Of a DNA stretch of 64,000 bases, positions 43,108-53,241 are shown piece after piece. Position 1 is the stretch's first letter. Each line of letters begins with the position of its first letter. The DNA is taken from positions 558,001 through 622,000 of the forward strand of contig CP070276.1 in NCBI GenBank assembly GCA_016916535.1, in the 5' to 3' direction. Below the pieces are notes generated by a model. That model was not told the DNA's origin. It searched no databases and saw nothing but the letters and a program-made list of their open reading frames with translations. This DNA is from Dysgonomonadaceae bacterium zrk40. GTDB lineage: Bacteria > Bacteroidota > Bacteroidia > Bacteroidales > Dysgonomonadaceae. A program made the position numbers and the translations under genes.

Positions 43108-45978
43108 TTACGACCTCGACACCTGGAAACCTTTGTGGGAAAGTTGCATCTCCACAAAACGGGCTTTATCGTTCGGCCGGTTCTCCTCTAAAATCTTACG
43201 GATCCGCAACGCAGCGTCCGGATCTTTGGCAACCATATAGATGTAGCCCCCACCGCCGGCACCGGGTAGCTTGTACCCAAGGGTATAATCTTTGATCAGA
43301 TCAATGATCTGTGCCACACCCGGGGGATTGGTCCCTTTGTCCAGCGCATTGTTCTGCTGCCAGCTCTTCAGGATCAGTTTACCGTAAAGGTCAAAATCCC
43401 CCCGTTGGATGCACTCCGCCATATCCAGGGCATGTGCTTTCATCTCATGCAGGATGGAGAGATGATACCCTTCGTTCAGGAACATGGACCGCACAATCTC
43501 ACCCAGGATATTCTTTGCCACACGGGTGATGCCTGTATAGTACAACAGGTGACAGGGAGTCTGCAATGAATCCCTGAAGATGGATTCCGGCAACCAACTC
43601 ACCTGTGGTTGTTGCAGAAAACCACTCTCCGATTCAAGTAACTTCACACCATGCAAGATGCCGCCATACTGATCCTGCCAGCCACCACCACTGGTGAGCA
43701 ACTGTTCCAACACCAACGTGATCGTTGCAATCTCCTGTTTGTTCCATTGCAGGCCACAGAAGTCGTTCAGTGCACCCAACACCGTCGCCGCCAAAATAGA
43801 ACTGGTGCCCAAACCCGACCCTGCAGGGATGGCTGAAAGCAGGGTAACCTCTATCCCTGCACCAAAAGCTTTCAGTTGTTGCTCCAGTGAATCATACCGT
43901 TCACCCGCGAACTCAGGCAGAAAGCCACAAAGTGCCAATGCTGCCCGGGGAATGGAGAAGGGTGAGCCCAGCTTGCGGTAGTCCCGCAACTCCTCAAAAG
44001 TCTTCACCACCTCCGTTGCACCCATATCAATGGAGCGCAACACGATGTGATGCTCGGCACAAGGCTTCACATAGACCTGCAATGGAGGCTGTCCGTTCAG
44101 TTCTATGGCCATGTTCACAACACTCCCACCCGCGTAGAGCGAAAAAGGAGGCGTATCGGTCCACCCTCCGGCAAGATCAATTCTCACCGGACTCCTGCCC
44201 CAGACAATCTGATCGGGAAGCGCTGCCAACTTCGGAACACGCTTCTCTCCCGTCACGGCGTTGATCAACCCGTTTCGCAGTAGCGAAAAAGCTTCTGACT
44301 CCTCCTTCTCCGCATTCAGGCTGTCGCCCCGCGACGAGAAAAGACGGGAACGGAGCATCCTGTTGTGAATCTTTTGCATGCTATCCGTCTCTTCGTGAAG
44401 AGCCCCGGGCACAGGCAACTGCAAACGCGCATAATCTTCCGCAACATCAGAAAGATCGAGCTGATAAAACACACTCTTCTCGTAGTTCTGATCCAACATC
44501 GGATAGTTCTTACGTCGGTATTCCGACCGTTGGGCATATAATCGGGACAGTGATGCCCTATCCATCAACGCATCGGCTGAAAAGCGTGTGGAGCGAAGCC
44601 AGATATCTTTACCTTCAGCGGATAAGGGTTCCATCCCGATCATCCACTTAAGCACTTGCTCCATTTCTTCTTTTGATTCCAAACAGGGGAAAAGCGGACA
44701 TTGCTGGAGATCAATCCCGTCACCCCCCAGCAGGTCGGAAGTCAGTTCTCTTTCTTCCAACCACTGACCAATCGGGCGACCCATCCAGATCGTCTCCCTG
44801 CTACCGACACTCCCATTGAACGCATCATTGATTCCATAGGGACGAACCACATAACCTGTTTCATCCACCGGTACCATGTCGATGCAGATCCCCTCCGGAA
44901 GGTTCACCTGCCAGTCGTTCTCCGGCACCCCTGTAATCACATGATCGGCCGAAAGTCGCCAATGCTTCCCGACGCAAGCATTCTCAATCCATATGTTGCG
45001 ATTGCTTTCCGTGAAGGAGATATCCACCAACGCGTTCTGGGTGAAGATGGCAGGGTTGGGCTTAATCTTACGGTGCATGATCAGTCGCTGGTCATACACC
45101 TTGTTCTGAAGCGCCAGGGTAGATGAGATCATCTCACGACTGGTGCCGTAATGGTAAAACTCACCGCCATTCAGGGGTAGAATCTTTACCGAAAGGTTGT
45201 TGATTGCTTCATCTTTGATGGAAGGACGATTACCCAATGCCAGTCCAAACTCGCTGTAAAGGTCATAGAACTGCATCTGCTCTCCATCCCTGTAAGAGCG
45301 TTCCCGCAAAAGCTGTACCGCCCGGTCGCTCAGCAACCAGAGGCCGATGTCCATCAGGAAAAAGTGGGAATGCGATAGATCCTCCAAATCACGCAAGGAG
45401 GGTTTCTGAAGCATGCAATCCAGTTCTTCAGGGGTCTCTCTTCGTGCAGCGAACACTCCGTGGCGTGTTGCCAGTGAAGCATCCACCCACAGACCATAAC
45501 AGATCACATCCGCTTCCGGAATCTCCTGCAAGGGCTTCTCAACATGAATGTACACGTCACCGCTCACCACCAGCGTACGCAGTGAAGCGGGCGACTGCTG
45601 CATGATCTTCTCATAAAGCGGCAGTTGGAGACTCAGCAGGTCCTGCGACAATCGTTGCCCCCTTGCCCAACGAAATACCGGCACAGGGAGACTTATCTTC
45701 CCCGTCACCGCATAGGCAGGGAGGCGACGACTCAGACCACCGGCATGAATCAGGATACGCTTCTCTGCAGACAGCCAGTCGTTAAAATCTACACCCGGAT
45801 TTTCATCCCGGTAACACTCTTCCAGCAACCAGGTCGTACCACTCCCCGATCCCAACCGTTTGTCCCGAGGGTCCGAGGTATAAAACCACTCCTTCCCACT
45901 TCGGTGGTGAAGTTGGTGATAATCCTTTACGGCATTGGGGGGAAGAGAAAGCAGTCGTCGCATCGCTGGTTCAACCAA
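43108..45978 (-). CDS. fkp: Bifunctional L-fucokinase / GDP-L-fucose pyrophosphorylase
   Basis: 956 aa, the usual length of Bacteroides Fkp. The N-terminal pyrophosphorylase carries HAGGLSRRLPAYAVTGK near residue 78, the C-terminal GHMP kinase has RIDLAGGWTDTPPFS and AIPAGSGLGTSSILAATVL. It turns L-fucose into fucose-1-phosphate and GDP-L-fucose for capsule and glycoprotein decoration. Its start is next to the gmd stop. Downstream the locus is invaded by the methyltransferase pair. A few bases of heptamer-like repeat (CTTTCAG CTATTAC) follow the stop. Confidence 0.95.
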   Translation of the reverse strand: MVEPAMRRLLSLPPNAVKDYHQLHHRSGKEWFYTSDPRDKRLGSGSGTTWLLEECYRDENPGVDFNDWLSAEKRILIHAGGLSRRLPAYAVTGKISLPVPVFRWARGQRLSQDLLSLQLPLYEKIMQQSPASLRTLVVSGDVYIHVEKPLQEIPEADVICYGLWVDASLATRHGVFAARRETPEELDCMLQKPSLRDLEDLSHSHFFLMDIGLWLLSDRAVQLLRERSYRDGEQMQFYDLYSEFGLALGNRPSIKDEAINNLSVKILPLNGGEFYHYGTSREMISSTLALQNKVYDQRLIMHRKIKPNPAIFTQNALVDISFTESNRNIWIENACVGKHWRLSADHVITGVPENDWQVNLPEGICIDMVPVDETGYVVRPYGINDAFNGSVGSRETIWMGRPIGQWLEERELTSDLLGGDGIDLQQCPLFPCLESKEEMEQVLKWMIGMEPLSAEGKDIWLRSTRFSADALMDRASLSRLYAQRSEYRRKNYPMLDQNYEKSVFYQLDLSDVAEDYARLQLPVPGALHEETDSMQKIHNRMLRSRLFSSRGDSLNAEKEESEAFSLLRNGLINAVTGEKRVPKLAALPDQIVWGRSPVRIDLAGGWTDTPPFSLYAGGSVVNMAIELNGQPPLQVYVKPCAEHHIVLRSIDMGATEVVKTFEELRDYRKLGSPFSIPRAALALCGFLPEFAGERYDSLEQQLKAFGAGIEVTLLSAIPAGSGLGTSSILAATVLGALNDFCGLQWNKQEIATITLVLEQLLTSGGGWQDQYGGILHGVKLLESESGFLQQPQVSWLPESIFRDSLQTPCHLLYYTGITRVAKNILGEIVRSMFLNEGYHLSILHEMKAHALDMAECIQRGDFDLYGKLILKSWQQNNALDKGTNPPGVAQIIDLIKDYTLGYKLPGAGGGGYIYMVAKDPDAALRIRKILEENRPNDKARFVEMQLSHKGFQVSRS

Positions 45979-45980
45979 AT

Positions 45981-47072
45981 TTATTGTAAATCCTCGTCAA
46001 TCTCCGCTTTCAGTTTCAGCTTACGCACGAAACGCATATCGTGTGCCACCATCTTCTGTACCAATTCGGGGAACGAGGTCTTGGTCGGGTTCCAACCCAA
46101 CAAAGTTCTTGCCTTAGTTGGATCACCCAGCAGTTGCTCCACCTCGGCCGGGCGGAAGTACTTCTTGTCCACCTCTACCAGCACCTTACCGGAAGCTGCG
46201 TCAATCCCTTTCTCGTCCACCCCTTCACCTTCCCAACGCAGGGTGATGCCCGCTTCAGCGAAAGCTAGTGTACAAAACTCCCTGACCGAATGCATCTCGC
46301 CGGTCGCAATCACAAAGTCCTCCGGTTCGGGGTGCTGCAGAATCATCCACATGCACTCCACGTAATCCTTCGCATACCCCCAGTCACGCATTGCATCCAG
46401 GTTACCCAGGTAAAGCTTGTCCTGCATCCCCTGAGCAATTCTCGCAGCCGCGATGGATATCTTCCTGGTAACGAAAGTCTCACCCCGTCGCTCACTCTCG
46501 TGATTGAAGAGGATGCCATTCACAGCATACATGCCGTACGACTCACGGTAGTTCTTCGTAATCCAGAAACCGTATAATTTGGCCACACCGTATGGACTGC
46601 GCGGGTAAAAAGGAGTCGTCTCCTTCTGCGGTACCTCCTGCACCAGACCGAACAGTTCTGACGTGGAAGCTTGATAGATACGGGTACTTTTCTCCAGTCC
46701 CAGGATGCGCACCGCCTCCAGCAGACGCAGTGTACCCACCGCATCCGTTTCGGCCGTATATTCAGGCACATCAAAGCTCACTTTCACGTGACTCTGGGCA
46801 GCCAGGTTGTAAATCTCATCCGGTTGAATATTCTGTATTACCCTGATCAGAGAACTGGAGTCTGTCATATCCGCATAGTGCAGATTGATCAAACGTTTCT
46901 GATGCATATCCCGTACCCACTCATCCAGGTAAAGATGTTCAATCCTACCCGTATTAAACGAAGAAGACCGCCGCAGCAGTCCGTGAACTTCGTATCCTTT
47001 TTCCAGCAGGAATTCCGCCAAATAAGACCCATCCTGTCCGGTGATACCTGAGATCAATGCTTTTTTTGTCAT
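45981..47072 (-). CDS. gmd: GDP-mannose 4,6-dehydratase
   Basis: 363 aa. NADP site [10 protein letters not shown], then [17 protein letters not shown], and active-site YGVAK (YxxxK). It forms GDP-4-keto-6-deoxy-mannose. The usual next enzyme (Fcl/GDP-fucose synthase) is not in this window; fucose may come from Fkp, while the gmd product may go to GDP-rhamnose or a related sugar. Confidence 0.96.
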   Translation of the reverse strand: MTKKALISGITGQDGSYLAEFLLEKGYEVHGLLRRSSSFNTGRIEHLYLDEWVRDMHQKRLINLHYADMTDSSSLIRVIQNIQPDEIYNLAAQSHVKVSFDVPEYTAETDAVGTLRLLEAVRILGLEKSTRIYQASTSELFGLVQEVPQKETTPFYPRSPYGVAKLYGFWITKNYRESYGMYAVNGILFNHESERRGETFVTRKISIAAARIAQGMQDKLYLGNLDAMRDWGYAKDYVECMWMILQHPEPEDFVIATGEMHSVREFCTLAFAEAGITLRWEGEGVDEKGIDAASGKVLVEVDKKYFRPAEVEQLLGDPTKARTLLGWNPTKTSFPELVQKMVAHDMRFVRKLKLKAEIDEDLQ

Positions 47073-47088
47073 AATATTATTGGATCAA

Positions 47089-47835
47089 TTATCTTTTAAG
47101 TTCAAAAATTTTGTAGAGATACTTCAGGCTCAGCATAAATAGATTGGTATAGATACCATATTTCCTGCAAGCTCTTACAATCTCCTTGTTTAATGTAACG
47201 CGACTATTGAAATTCTCCGTGCTAACCCCACCGGTACGCATGGTCACGAAATCCTTTTTGATGTATTTATATTTTATCTTCTCCTTATACAAATAGCGAA
47301 TCAATAAGTCGTAATCCGAAGCGATTTTGTAATCCAACGCATACAAACCATATTTGTCATAACACTCCTTTTTCATGTAGAAAGAGGGATGAGCCGGCAT
47401 AAATCCAAATCTAAACAACGAAGGTTTGAATACCGATGAAGAGTAATAGCGTACGCTTTTAGATAGATTATCAGGAGAAACAAAATGCACATCTCCATAG
47501 AGGGCGTCAATATCGTTGTTCTTGAACGAATCTACAACTGTTTGAATTACATCATCTGAAGTAAAAAAATCATCTGAGTTCAATATCCCAATCACATCCC
47601 CGGTTGCAGCTTGAATCCCCTTGTTCATTGCATCGTAGATGCCTTTATCCGGTTCCGAGATAATTTTCTCTACTCTGTTTGGAATACCATTCACAATCTC
47701 GAGCGTATTATCCTTCGATGCCCCGTCAACGATGATATGCTCAATATCATGATAGGTCTGATTGTTTATAGACTTCACACAATCCGCAATATGTGCTGAA
47801 CTATTGTAGGTTGTTGAAATGATGGAGATCTTCAT
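47089..47835 (-). CDS. Glycosyltransferase family 2
   Basis: About 248 aa starting at MKISIISTTYNSSAHI; the upstream six residues are probably not used, as the chosen ATG overlaps the stop of the previous gene (ATGA). GT-A fold with DGASKDNTLEIVN and the metal site LNSDDFF. Adds one sugar of the repeat unit at the cytoplasmic face. The closest functional type (WbbD/WcaA-like) cannot be told. Confidence 0.88.
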   Translation of the reverse strand: MKISIISTTYNSSAHIADCVKSINNQTYHDIEHIIVDGASKDNTLEIVNGIPNRVEKIISEPDKGIYDAMNKGIQAATGDVIGILNSDDFFTSDDVIQTVVDSFKNNDIDALYGDVHFVSPDNLSKSVRYYSSSVFKPSLFRFGFMPAHPSFYMKKECYDKYGLYALDYKIASDYDLLIRYLYKEKIKYKYIKKDFVTMRTGGVSTENFNSRVTLNKEIVRACRKYGIYTNLFMLSLKYLYKIFELKR

Positions 47836-48797
47836 GGATTTTGTTTTAACCATTCCAACGTTTTCTTTATTCCTTCTTTTCTTGTAAACGGGAGATTTGG
47901 TGCCAATTCCTTAGTATTGGATAAATCCAGTACATTATCAGTGGTCATATTTTTTAAACGAAATGATGTCATTGGAAAATTAACACCCACTTTTTTCAAA
48001 ACATCTCCACCTAGTGCTGCTATTTTTATTAACGAATATGGGATTGTTTTAATTTTTATTCCCAATTCTGTCCCAATCTCATCGGCCCAGGTTCTAATGT
48101 TTGTGGGATCATAATCGCCTAAATAAAAAACTCCACTCTGAATATTTTCATAAGGTGCATTTAAAATTGAGTCGATTTGATAGACTATATTTTCAATGTA
48201 TCCGTAAGTTTTTGTGCAAGCTGTATGGCCAATATGAAAATAACGTTTATCAATAACCATATCAAAGAAATTCCTATAAGGTACACCAAAACCAGGCCCC
48301 CATATTGATGTTGGCCGAACAATTGCCCATTCAAAGTTAAGTTTTTCTCTTCTAATAATATTTTCCATTTCAACCTTACTTTGACCATAAATGGTTGAGG
48401 GGTCATAATCGGTTGGATGATTTGGAGAGTACCCTGGTTTACATACCAACATAGAAGATGTGAGAATCACCCTTTGTATTTGTTTTAATGTGTTACAAGA
48501 CTTTATTAAATTTAATGTTCCATATGTATTTGTTTTATATTCGTTTAAAGATTTCCCATTTAAATCAGTCCTTGCTGCCAGATGTAATACATAGTTTGGA
48601 TTAAAATTTATTACTTCTCTCTCGAGTTTTATTCTATCTGTTATATCTATATTCTTCCAGTATATATTTTGATTTAAGATATTTGGAGCATTTAAATCAA
48701 GATTTAAAATATCGCAGTTTTTTTTTGCAAAATGTTCTATTAAGTTTGATCCAATAAAACCTGAACCACCTGTTATTAATATTTTATCTCTCATCAT
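47832..48797 (-). CDS. NAD(P)-dependent SDR (sugar epimerase/reductase)
   Basis: 321 aa extended SDR. Cofactor site TGGSGFIGSNLIEHF, catalytic YGQSK. Downstream of gmd in the transcription order it is upstream; it could reduce the 4-keto product of Gmd or act on a UDP-sugar. Specificity not visible. Overlaps both neighbours by a few bases, so translation is coupled. Confidence 0.82.
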   Translation of the reverse strand: MMRDKILITGGSGFIGSNLIEHFAKKNCDILNLDLNAPNILNQNIYWKNIDITDRIKLEREVINFNPNYVLHLAARTDLNGKSLNEYKTNTYGTLNLIKSCNTLKQIQRVILTSSMLVCKPGYSPNHPTDYDPSTIYGQSKVEMENIIRREKLNFEWAIVRPTSIWGPGFGVPYRNFFDMVIDKRYFHIGHTACTKTYGYIENIVYQIDSILNAPYENIQSGVFYLGDYDPTNIRTWADEIGTELGIKIKTIPYSLIKIAALGGDVLKKVGVNFPMTSFRLKNMTTDNVLDLSNTKELAPNLPFTRKEGIKKTLEWLKQNP

Positions 48798-49906
48798 TAA
48801 ATTTTTAATATTGCAAAATAATAGTTTTCATATTCAATAGCCATTTTTCTAGCATTAAAATGATTTTTAATTGTATCAATGCAATTTGACGAAAGTTTAT
48901 TATAGTCACTATTTAATAGTTCTTTATATGAAAGAAAAAAATCATTATAATTGTTATTATCAAAGATTTTCCCTATTTCACAATTAGCCTTTTCAAATAT
49001 TTCCTTATGTGAAGGAATATTAGACAATAAAACAGGAGTTCCAACTGCCATTGATTCTAAAACAGCATTTGGCATCCCCTCGTGTAGTGATGCAGAAATA
49101 AAAAAATTACTGGCTTGCAAATAATCTTTAAGGTTATTAATTTTTCCTACAATAATTATATTATCATATTTTGAACACTCTTGTACAATTACCGGATCAA
49201 CAAAACCTGCAATTATTAAATAACTATTTAATAATGAATTTGCTTGAAATGATTTAATTAAGAACTCAATGTTTTTTCCTTTAAGTTGACTAGAAACAGT
49301 AATATTGATTGTTGCTATAATTGGAAGATTAAGCAATTTTCTTTTTTCAGTTATTAATTCAAAATTAAGTCTTTCAGAAATTATTTCTGTATCTAAACTA
49401 TTTACGATAGTATACGATTTAATTAATAATTTTCTCAGATAATTATGCACTGCGGTTGAACATGCTATTATGCTATCAAACTTCTGGATATAATATCTAT
49501 GAATATTACCAAAGATGGTACCAAGAAATGAACCCCAAACCATTTTCCAATTGAATAACAAGGTATTTCTAACGGTTGTAATTTTGAATACATTTATTAG
49601 TTTACTAGATATAATATCTGATCTAAAGCCAAAACTTTGAATTATATCTATATTATTATCTGTAATTATTTTTTGTATCTCAGTATGAGCAAAGAGGATG
49701 CTTTTAACTTCTTTAAGTTTTAAATCGAAAATTACTACCCCCAATTCGAGAAATTTAGAATGGAGTGATTTATCAAAAGAGGTCTGAGATATAGTAACGA
49801 TATATGGCCTAATTTGTTCTTTGTTGATATATTTGCACAAATATAATAGTTGTCTCACTGGACCTTGAACATTTAGGTTAGAAATCACATATAATACCTT
49901 AATCAT
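48797..49906 (-). CDS. Glycosyltransferase family 4
   Basis: 369 aa GT-B fold. Near the C-terminus ISASLHEGMPNAVLESMAVGTPVLLS holds the E-x7-E motif of retaining GT4 enzymes. AT-rich codon use typical of the variable middle of the capsule locus. Shares TAATG with the next gene. Confidence 0.9.
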   Translation of the reverse strand: MIKVLYVISNLNVQGPVRQLLYLCKYINKEQIRPYIVTISQTSFDKSLHSKFLELGVVIFDLKLKEVKSILFAHTEIQKIITDNNIDIIQSFGFRSDIISSKLINVFKITTVRNTLLFNWKMVWGSFLGTIFGNIHRYYIQKFDSIIACSTAVHNYLRKLLIKSYTIVNSLDTEIISERLNFELITEKRKLLNLPIIATINITVSSQLKGKNIEFLIKSFQANSLLNSYLIIAGFVDPVIVQECSKYDNIIIVGKINNLKDYLQASNFFISASLHEGMPNAVLESMAVGTPVLLSNIPSHKEIFEKANCEIGKIFDNNNYNDFFLSYKELLNSDYNKLSSNCIDTIKNHFNARKMAIEYENYYFAILKI

Positions 49907-49916
49907 ATAATAATAA

Positions 49917-50939
49917 TTAAATGATATTATTAATAAGATCTTCGATCATCCAACCTTGTGGATTAAATTTTCCAACATGCCATTTGAGCTGATCATCCCA
50001 GTAACCAGGACAATAATCATATGCATCTTGAAAAAAACCATAACTAATTTCGGCTATAAGAGGCTCTTTCTTAATATCATATAAGAAATCGAAGGTCAAA
50101 CAATTGGTATTAAGTTTACTTACTACATCAAATGCAATTCGAATACAGCGTTCATCTATTTGATTTTTTTCGTATATTATATTTCCACTACCAGATGCCC
50201 TGAAGTCGTTTGATCGGGACATACGTTTTATTCCAAATGCTTTTTGTCCTATTACAACGATACGAATATCAAAATCATTATTCGGAAGAAATTCTTGAAA
50301 ATAAACATAACCATTATCTTTTCCTTTGACTTTTTCGTAAGTGGATTTTTTGAACATTTTTAAGAATGCTATTGATACATCTTTAGCTTTGCTTTTTTTT
50401 GCTTTCCATTTTTTCAACTCATATATAAATAGTTCTTTTCGATTAAACTGCCTAAACCCCGTATTAAATGATTTATTAATCAGTTTCCTTGCATGAGAGG
50501 AATTTTTTACTAGTTTCACATTAGCTGAGCCAGCTCCCCCTTTTAATTTAAAAACCTTTGGAAAAGATGTATTCCTCATCCATTGTAATGCCTCTTTTTC
50601 TGAATAAAAAACCCACGATTTTATTAAAGGAGCTTCAATAGCTTCTAGTAAATATTTTTGAGCAACCTTATCATCGAAATGCCAACATGAATTTAAATTA
50701 GGTACAACTTTTTTATTCGCTGCCTCCAGAGAAGCAATTAACTTTATACCTATTTGATAGTCTATATGATGAGCATGTGAAAAATGCCAAAGCAAACCAT
50801 CACAGTCTTTAAGATTATCTACAATATCATTAGAATGGCAATTTACTATTTTGAATGGTATATTATTAATCTCACAATATTCAATCCATCGTTTGCTGAA
50901 ATATCCCTTAGTATTTGTGTAATGTATTGCTAGCTTCAT
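49917..50939 (-). CDS. ATP-grasp family protein in the capsule locus
   Basis: 340 aa. ATP-grasp signs are VFKLKGGAGSANVKLV (ATP-binding strand), VYFQEFLPNNDFDIRIVVIG and CLTFDFLYDIKKEPLIAEISYGF (metal-binding end). Enzymes of this fold join an amino acid or other acid to an amine, so it may attach an amino acid to a sugar acid of the polymer. Overlaps the Wzy gene by 32 bp. Confidence 0.78.
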   Translation of the reverse strand: MKLAIHYTNTKGYFSKRWIEYCEINNIPFKIVNCHSNDIVDNLKDCDGLLWHFSHAHHIDYQIGIKLIASLEAANKKVVPNLNSCWHFDDKVAQKYLLEAIEAPLIKSWVFYSEKEALQWMRNTSFPKVFKLKGGAGSANVKLVKNSSHARKLINKSFNTGFRQFNRKELFIYELKKWKAKKSKAKDVSIAFLKMFKKSTYEKVKGKDNGYVYFQEFLPNNDFDIRIVVIGQKAFGIKRMSRSNDFRASGSGNIIYEKNQIDERCIRIAFDVVSKLNTNCLTFDFLYDIKKEPLIAEISYGFFQDAYDYCPGYWDDQLKWHVGKFNPQGWMIEDLINNII

Positions 50940-52107
50940 TATTTCGGATATTATTTTTATTAAAAATAGGATTACAACTAATTATAGCAAAATATGCCCA
51001 TACTAATTTTGAATTTAATCCTCCACCAGCTTTAAACCAATGTAATAAAAGAATTATTAAAATAACTACAGGTAAAACTGTTCTCCAAATATTTCTGTTC
51101 TGAAAAACACTTCTAGTAAGTCTTATTAGTAATATGATAAATGGTATAAAAGCAACAATCCCGCCAGTTGCAAGAACATAAAGGTAAACATTGTGGGGTT
51201 CATTTGATCCTATAAATGGAGAAGGTAAATGCTCTAAGCCATTCTCTCCAACACCAATTATTGGAAAATTTCTGAATGTTTGTAAAGCAAAAAACCATCT
51301 TTCAGATCGTCCTGTCGTATTGCCTGTTTCAATAAATTCGTTCCATCTTGTAGATAAAACTTCATTTTGAAGAAGATATTGATAAATAAAAAAGAAAGCA
51401 ATTAATCCTACAAAAAATAATGGAAATTTAAATTTGAATTTCTTTTTCATTATTAGTAAATAAGCCAAAAACCCTATCATTAACAAAAGAAGTGCACCTT
51501 TTGAACCCGTTTTAGCAATAGTTTGTAGAAGTAGCGGCAAAAATAATATCAAAAAAAATCTTTTATTAGAGTAACCTAGAGGATTATCAATTAATATTGC
51601 AACAATAATCAACATAGAAATAACAGCTGACAATCCTATTATGTTAGGATTGTTCCCTAATAAGGATTCCCTACCCATATATCCAATATCAATACCAATC
51701 TGAAAAAAAGACATAAGTGATAAAAATATGCCGTTAACAATGATAATTAAAACAAGCGTTTTTATCAGTTTAGGTTCCTTATATATATCATTATATATGA
51801 GCCAAAATGAAACAATACAAGCTAGCAATGTATAATTTAGTGAAAACTTTGCGTTTGGAAATTTGAATGAATATAAAATTGAAGAAAATGTTATAATTAG
51901 CCATAACGCAATTGAAGGATAGATAAATTTTTTGGTATATCGCAAACTAAAATTTCTTGTCAATCCAAAAAGAGAAAAAATAACATACAACATTGCAAAA
52001 ATCAAAGCTGGTCTGAATAAATCAGTACCTCCACCCCACGGTGACCAGTTTTCAAAACTTAGACTAAATAAATATATATACAAAAAAATCAATCGCAAAC
52101 GTTCCAT
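50908..52107 (-). CDS. wzy: O-antigen/capsule polymerase (Wzy-like)
   Basis: 399 aa with about eleven hydrophobic helices and the large loop GETGNTTGRSERWFFALQTFRNFPIIGVGENGLEHL-type region (NTTGRSERW, then GVGENG) of the Wzy_C/O-antigen ligase family. It polymerises lipid-linked repeat units in the periplasm. O-antigen ligase activity is the alternative. Confidence 0.85.
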   Translation of the reverse strand: MERLRLIFLYIYLFSLSFENWSPWGGGTDLFRPALIFAMLYVIFSLFGLTRNFSLRYTKKFIYPSIALWLIITFSSILYSFKFPNAKFSLNYTLLACIVSFWLIYNDIYKEPKLIKTLVLIIIVNGIFLSLMSFFQIGIDIGYMGRESLLGNNPNIIGLSAVISMLIIVAILIDNPLGYSNKRFFLILFLPLLLQTIAKTGSKGALLLLMIGFLAYLLIMKKKFKFKFPLFFVGLIAFFFIYQYLLQNEVLSTRWNEFIETGNTTGRSERWFFALQTFRNFPIIGVGENGLEHLPSPFIGSNEPHNVYLYVLATGGIVAFIPFIILLIRLTRSVFQNRNIWRTVLPVVILIILLLHWFKAGGGLNSKLVWAYFAIISCNPIFNKNNIRNNEASNTLHKY

Positions 52108-52110
52108 TTG

Positions 52111-53241
52111 TTATTTTAATTTATTTCTCAATATTATCCTCATTGCATCTAAATGTGATTCGCATCTCATAAGATTTAATATATTTTTATTAAAACTCTT
52201 AGTAACCAGCATTCTACTAATACCCAGCTTATTAAAAACTCGCCTAACAATATTATTTCCAACAGCGACTGCAGGTGAACATGAATTTAAATATTGATCA
52301 GAATATTGTTCGAGAAAAGTTTTCCAACATTCGTGCAATTTATGATTTTCTTGTATTATATCATTAAACTCACTTATTGAACGAAGCATTTTGTCTATTT
52401 CATTACCCTCTGACATGGAAACACAAAAGTTATTATCATCCTGATTTACATGGTATAACTTAAATGATATTGGTTTGCTTTTTTCTATTTCTAATTGTAT
52501 TAATAAACCAGTATACCATTCTTTTTTAGTTGAAGGCAATGTAAAAAGAAAATTCCCTAAACTATATATAATTGGTACTCCTTTAAACATTTCGTGTCCA
52601 CTAATGCAATGGGTATGATGACCAACTATAATATCAGCACCTTGTTCTGCATAGAAACGATACTGCTTTTGCATACGTGGACTCGGTAAATTATAATATT
52701 CGTGACCCCCATGCACAATCACAATGACTTTATCGTGAGATGATTTAGCTTCTCTAATCTGATTCGTGTTATCTATAATATCCATCGGATTAGCACCGGG
52801 TGAATCCTCTTCTGCAATTGACCACTCACTTTCACAGAAATTGATAATGGCTATTTTCAAACCATCTTTTTCGATTGACAAGTTTTTTCTTGCTTCTGTT
52901 AAATTGTTGCCGGCGCCAACGTATCTAATATTTTGTTGGATCAATTCACTAAAAGTATCAGTAATACCTTTGGCTCCATAATCCAAGATATGGTTATTAG
53001 CCATAGTTAGAGCATCAATCTTCAATTGGTGCAAGTATGGAAAGACTGTATTAGAAGACATTCTCAGGTGAGGTCCTGTCTTTGTGATTTTATGATGCGG
53101 ATTATTTGGAGTAATAGGTGCCTCCAGGTTTATAATCCGGAAATCAACTTCATCAAACAAATCTTTTACGGATTTATTGATAAGTTTATTATTTTGAAAA
53201 CGCTCATCAATAAAGAAATCACCAGCTATTAAAATTCTCAT
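52111..53241 (-). CDS. CapA family metallophosphatase-like protein
   Basis: 376 aa. AGDFFIDERF, NLEAPITP, MANNHILDYG and VGHHTHCISG are the metal-binding motifs of the CapA/PGA_cap family, known from poly-gamma-glutamate capsule synthesis. No signal peptide is seen. With the ATP-grasp neighbour it hints at amino-acid modification of the polymer. Confidence 0.88.
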   Translation of the reverse strand: MRILIAGDFFIDERFQNNKLINKSVKDLFDEVDFRIINLEAPITPNNPHHKITKTGPHLRMSSNTVFPYLHQLKIDALTMANNHILDYGAKGITDTFSELIQQNIRYVGAGNNLTEARKNLSIEKDGLKIAIINFCESEWSIAEEDSPGANPMDIIDNTNQIREAKSSHDKVIVIVHGGHEYYNLPSPRMQKQYRFYAEQGADIIVGHHTHCISGHEMFKGVPIIYSLGNFLFTLPSTKKEWYTGLLIQLEIEKSKPISFKLYHVNQDDNNFCVSMSEGNEIDKMLRSISEFNDIIQENHKLHECWKTFLEQYSDQYLNSCSPAVAVGNNIVRRVFNKLGISRMLVTKSFNKNILNLMRCESHLDAMRIILRNKLK

